This document shows positions 7,809 to 9,982 of a stretch of 9,982 bases of DNA, in pieces. Under the pieces are notes generated by a model. It did no database searches and had not been told where the DNA came from. It was given only the letters and a program-made list of their open reading frames with translations. Where the stretch lies: assembly GCA_964537825.1 (NCBI GenBank), contig CAZIDL010000075.1, forward strand, positions 1 through 9,982. Reading direction: 5' to 3'. The stretch comes from CAZIDL01 sp964537825 (GTDB lineage Bacteria > Bacteroidota > Bacteroidia > Flavobacteriales_D > CAYVSK01). Position 1 is the first letter of the stretch. Each line of letters starts with the position of its first letter. The position numbers and the translations under genes were made by a program.

Positions 7809-7831
7809 GGAAGGATCATGTCGATCTTTCT
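7809..7831 (+). terminator. Possible hairpin after the helicase operon
   Basis: Bases 7809-7817 and 7823-7831 can pair as a 9-bp stem that includes three G-U pairs, with the 5-nt loop ATGTC, starting 7 nt after the stop codon. No T-tract follows on the plus strand; instead a C-rich and then A-rich stretch does. It is therefore not a convincing intrinsic terminator. I list it as the only structured element seen where transcription of the three-gene unit should end. Confidence 0.25.
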
Positions 7832-7933
7832 CACCCCACCCGAAAAAAAAGAAAGGGAACGGCATAAAAAGCCCTGAGCGCCCACCCCTCTTCGCTGATC
7901 CCGAAAGGTGCCTACCGTTCAAAACCTATTCGT

Positions 7934-7941
7934 TAACTTTC
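7934..7941 (+). promoter_or_regulatory. Candidate -7 element of the T9SS-cargo gene
   Basis: TAACTTTC at 7934-7941 has one mismatch to TAnnTTTG and would give a leader of about 20 nt before the ATG at 7969. A -33 TTTG at the normal spacing is not evident. The element overlaps the right arm of a 7-bp inverted repeat (7901-7907 / 7937-7943). The 166-bp gap and this box suggest the gene has its own promoter, separate from the helicase operon. Confidence 0.35.
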
Positions 7942-7968
7942 GGATAGCGTACCAGTAGTACCCATTTT

Positions 7969-9696
7969 ATGCGAAAGTTATCCTTTCTCCTCTGTCTGCT
8001 ACTCTTATTTCCCTTGGCCAGTAAAGCCCAAACGGCCGATTCCCTGCGCGTGAATCGACTGGAGATCCCCGTCCATTCCAATGGGGCGCTGATAGCCCCT
8101 GATACTGCCTCCGCTGCCGCAGAATTCCCGGTCGGGGATACGACCAGCCCCTTGTTCGCAGGGAACCTTTGGATCGCTGGAAAGACCCCTAAGGATTCCG
8201 TTGCCACCGCTTCACCTACCTATGAGCTATTATCCGGGGACCCGCTCATGGGGCACGGACCAGTAGCCGATCAATACGGCTCCTCCTTCGACCAGCGCTA
8301 CGAACGGGTCTGGCGATTGGACCGGGATAAGCTGGTGAAGCACGATAAGAATTGGTGGAAGAGCGGCTATCAGACCCCGCCCATGATCAGCGAATGGCCA
8401 GCGCATGGGGATAGCAACAACGGAGAAGCTTCCAAACTCGCCAAGTTCAAAGATGTGAACGGGAACGGGAGCTACGAACCTTCCAAAGGGGACCGCCCCA
8501 TCATGCGGGGCGATGAGGCTATATATTTCATCAGCCGCGATGATGGCCCCAACGTTGGAAGCTCCCGCCCTATGGGCATCGAGGTCCACGGGATGCTCTA
8601 CGCATGGGATTGCCCAGATAATCCCGCTTTGAACAACGCAGTCCTACTGCATTACGAAGTGATCAACCGTTCCAGCACCAGCTACGATTCGGTCATGCTC
8701 GGCCATTGGAACGACTTCGACATCGGTTGCGCCAACGATGATTACGTAGGCAGCGATGTGGAAAGGGGGAGCTTCTTCGCTTACAACGGGGATGGCAAGG
8801 ATGAGGATTGCGCCGGAGCAAAGGGCTACGGGAAGTTCCCGGCGAGTTTGGGCGTAGTTTTTCTAAAGGGACCCGAAGCCGACTCGAACGGGATCGACGA
8901 CGCTTTTCCAGGAGCCGGTTATGCCTCGGTGAACGGTACTGGCTTCAACGATGGCGTCACGGACAACGAACGGTTCGGGATGCAGTACAGCATTTCTTTC
9001 GAGAGTGGTGCCGGCCCCCGAGGTGATCCGCAAGTACCTGTGGAATACAACAATTATCTAATGGGAAGGTGGCGGGATAGTACGCCCGCCACATACGGAG
9101 GGAATGGTTATATGACAGGAGGCGACACCACCAGCATTTTCTTTCCCTGGGACAGCGACCCCAAGGATTACGCTACACTGGGTAGCAGCACGGGGATCTG
9201 GTCCGAAGGAAGCGCCGGAAATGCACCCGGGGACCGAAGGATGCTGGGATCGAGCGGTCCGGTCAGCTTCGAGCCGGGTGACACCCTTAAGCTCGACCTC
9301 GCTTATGTTGCGGCCCAGGACAACAGCAGTCCGAACGATTCCGTAGCCCCTGTCCTGGTGATGAAGGAACGCGTGGACACCCTTCGGAAATATTTCCTCG
9401 ATGATGCCGTCCCTTGTAGCGATGGCTCCTTCAGTTCCATCCAGGAACCGAAGACCGCCTTCAAAGCAGAGGTCTTCCCCAACCCGAGCCAGGGCCGTTT
9501 CAAAGTCCAGCTCCAAGGAAAGAACAGGAGCTATCGCTACGAGCTCTACAACATCCGCGGTGAGCTGATCCGTCGCGGTGAATGGAAGGGCTCAGGGGGG
9601 CGGGAACTTAGAATCCAGGATGAAGGAGAGGGGCTTTATTTCCTTCGGATCCAAAGTAAGGCGGATAGCAAGGTGATGAAGTTGATGAAGCGGTGA
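7969..9696 (+). CDS. Secreted protein with T9SS type A C-terminal sorting domain
   Basis: A 575-residue exported protein. The signal peptide is MRKLSF plus a Leu-rich core, with probable cleavage after SKA at residue 20. The C-terminal 75 or so residues match a T9SS type A sorting domain: VFPNPSQGRF (502-511), a YELYNIRGELIRRG strand pair, GLYFLRI, and the ending KVMKLMKR. So it should cross the outer membrane by the type IX system and be surface-anchored or released. The body resembles a widespread uncharacterised Bacteroidota secreted family. Visible signs are a 'SNGAL...LFAGNLWIAG' start and a Ca-loop-like DVNGNGSYEPSKGD (162-175). They continue with 'GIEVHGMLYAW', 'YEVINRSSTSYDS', 'DDYVGSDVERG', 'TPATYGGNG' and 'GDRRMLGSSGP'. 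It is Asp/Gly-rich with only four cysteines after the signal, and no catalytic motif is recognisable. The role is unknown; adhesion or a surface structural role is a guess. It ends 3 bp before a convergent gene. Confidence 0.92.
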   Translation: MRKLSFLLCLLLLFPLASKAQTADSLRVNRLEIPVHSNGALIAPDTASAAAEFPVGDTTSPLFAGNLWIAGKTPKDSVATASPTYELLSGDPLMGHGPVADQYGSSFDQRYERVWRLDRDKLVKHDKNWWKSGYQTPPMISEWPAHGDSNNGEASKLAKFKDVNGNGSYEPSKGDRPIMRGDEAIYFISRDDGPNVGSSRPMGIEVHGMLYAWDCPDNPALNNAVLLHYEVINRSSTSYDSVMLGHWNDFDIGCANDDYVGSDVERGSFFAYNGDGKDEDCAGAKGYGKFPASLGVVFLKGPEADSNGIDDAFPGAGYASVNGTGFNDGVTDNERFGMQYSISFESGAGPRGDPQVPVEYNNYLMGRWRDSTPATYGGNGYMTGGDTTSIFFPWDSDPKDYATLGSSTGIWSEGSAGNAPGDRRMLGSSGPVSFEPGDTLKLDLAYVAAQDNSSPNDSVAPVLVMKERVDTLRKYFLDDAVPCSDGSFSSIQEPKTAFKAEVFPNPSQGRFKVQLQGKNRSYRYELYNIRGELIRRGEWKGSGGRELRIQDEGEGLYFLRIQSKADSKVMKLMKR

Positions 9697-9699
9697 AGG

Positions 9700-9982
9700 T
9701 TACCAAAGCTTTTCGAAGGAATCTGGATCGAACTGCTTATTCACATCCCTGAACATGCTATTTTTCGTGTTTCTCCTATCCAGAGGGTCAGAATTCCCGA
9801 ACCATCTTGAAAGCAAAGCCAAAGGGGTTAGGAGAATATAAAAGACCAGGGTTAAGAGAATATTCGGAACAAAAAAGCTTAATATCCAAGCCAGTTTCAT
9901 CCAAACGGAATGGATACTTCTGGCCAAAAAAGAAGATAGAACCCCGGCAATTCCAATGGATCCAGCTACGATCAAAGGCCAC
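9700..9982 (-). CDS. SxtJ-like small membrane protein, C-terminal part (cut by window edge)
   Basis: The minus-strand frame with stop at 9702-9700 is open to the right edge; its start lies outside the window. About 93 residues are visible. There is a hydrophobic stretch (IVAGSIGIAGVLSSFLA), then HSVWMKLAWILSF, then a long hydrophobic segment (about 25 residues ending in LLTPLALLSRWFG), then a short polar cytoplasmic tail ending DPDSFEKLW. The order 'W-M-K-x-A ... I-L-L-x-x-x-F-Y-x-L-x-T-P-x-x-L-x-x-R-x-F-G' and an 'FDPxSF' near the end resemble the SxtJ family, named from saxitoxin clusters but common in bacterial glycan clusters next to NodU-type carbamoyltransferases. The biochemical role is not known to me. 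The DNA here is about 41% GC by hand count, well below the rest of the window, which may mean horizontally acquired surface-glycan DNA begins here. The call rests on remembered family pattern. Confidence 0.65.
   Translation of the reverse strand, partial: WPLIVAGSIGIAGVLSSFLARSIHSVWMKLAWILSFFVPNILLTLVFYILLTPLALLSRWFGNSDPLDRRNTKNSMFRDVNKQFDPDSFEKLW

Noticed and set aside
7738..7866. Purine-rich tract suggestive of a repeat or mobile-element scar
   Set aside because: Most of it encodes the Lys/Arg/Gly tail of the helicase, and the rest shows no direct repeat or target-site duplication.
6423..7922. 499-residue open frame on the minus strand opposite the DEAD-box gene
   Set aside because: It lies antisense to a gene with every DEAD-box motif. 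Its translation is low-complexity (Asp/Val/Phe/His-rich) with no recognisable domain, and its length is explained by the G/C-rich third positions of the real gene.
7803..7968. Possible small RNA or small ORF in the gap between the helicase and the T9SS-cargo gene
   Set aside because: No start-stop frame with a plausible product, no strong hairpin plus T-tract and no riboswitch-like structure was seen; a plus-strand frame running through it only continues the purine-rich shadow of the helicase tail.
1..9982. A new defence, CRISPR, phage or mobile system
   Set aside because: No repeats-and-spacers, transposase, integrase, toxin-antitoxin pair, nuclease or defence ATPase is visible. The RecQ and DEAD-box proteins are complete housekeeping-type helicases with no attached nuclease domain.

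Overview
The window looks like chromosomal DNA from a Bacteroidota bacterium with fairly high GC (about 55-60% in the coding core). Four things point there: a TonB-dependent receptor with an N-terminal carboxypeptidase-D-like regulatory domain, secreted proteins carrying or expected to carry type IX secretion (T9SS) C-terminal sorting domains, promoter-like elements matching the Bacteroidota -7 consensus TAnnTTTG close to start codons, and a general lack of strong Shine-Dalgarno sequences. I cannot name the genus.

Layout, left to right. (1) 1-518, minus strand: the N-terminal part of a secreted protein of unknown function that runs off the left edge. (2) A 95-bp divergent promoter region. (3) 614-3852, plus strand: a two-gene unit of a small secreted protein with a CarboxypepD_reg-like domain and an 858-residue TonB-dependent outer-membrane receptor, joined by an ATGA stop/start overlap. 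(4) 3902-7802, plus strand: a three-gene nucleic-acid unit, RecQ-family DNA helicase, AAG/MPG-type 3-methyladenine DNA glycosylase and DEAD-box RNA helicase, again joined by ATGA overlaps at both junctions. (5) 7969-9696, plus strand: a 575-residue secreted protein with a T9SS type A sorting domain. (6) 9700 to the right edge, minus strand: the C-terminal part of a small membrane protein resembling the SxtJ family, ending 3 bp from the previous gene and lying in clearly AT-richer DNA (about 41% GC by hand count over 240 bases).

How the genes work together. The receptor pair is an outer-membrane uptake (or surface assembly) unit with unknown substrate. The recQ / glycosylase / DEAD-box unit combines recombination or replication-fork repair, alkylated-base excision and RNA remodelling. 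The overlaps suggest co-expression, but the RNA helicase need not act in repair. The secreted proteins are presumably exported by Sec and then T9SS. The SxtJ-like fragment hints that a surface-glycan or carbamoyltransferase cluster may begin just right of the window.

I saw no tRNA, rRNA, CRISPR array, insertion sequence or phage gene. Nothing here is convincing as a new defence or mobile system. The less ordinary points are the non-canonical domain order of the RecQ protein, the uniform ATGA coupling, the very short leaders, an excess of GATC tetranucleotides, and the compositional break at the right edge.
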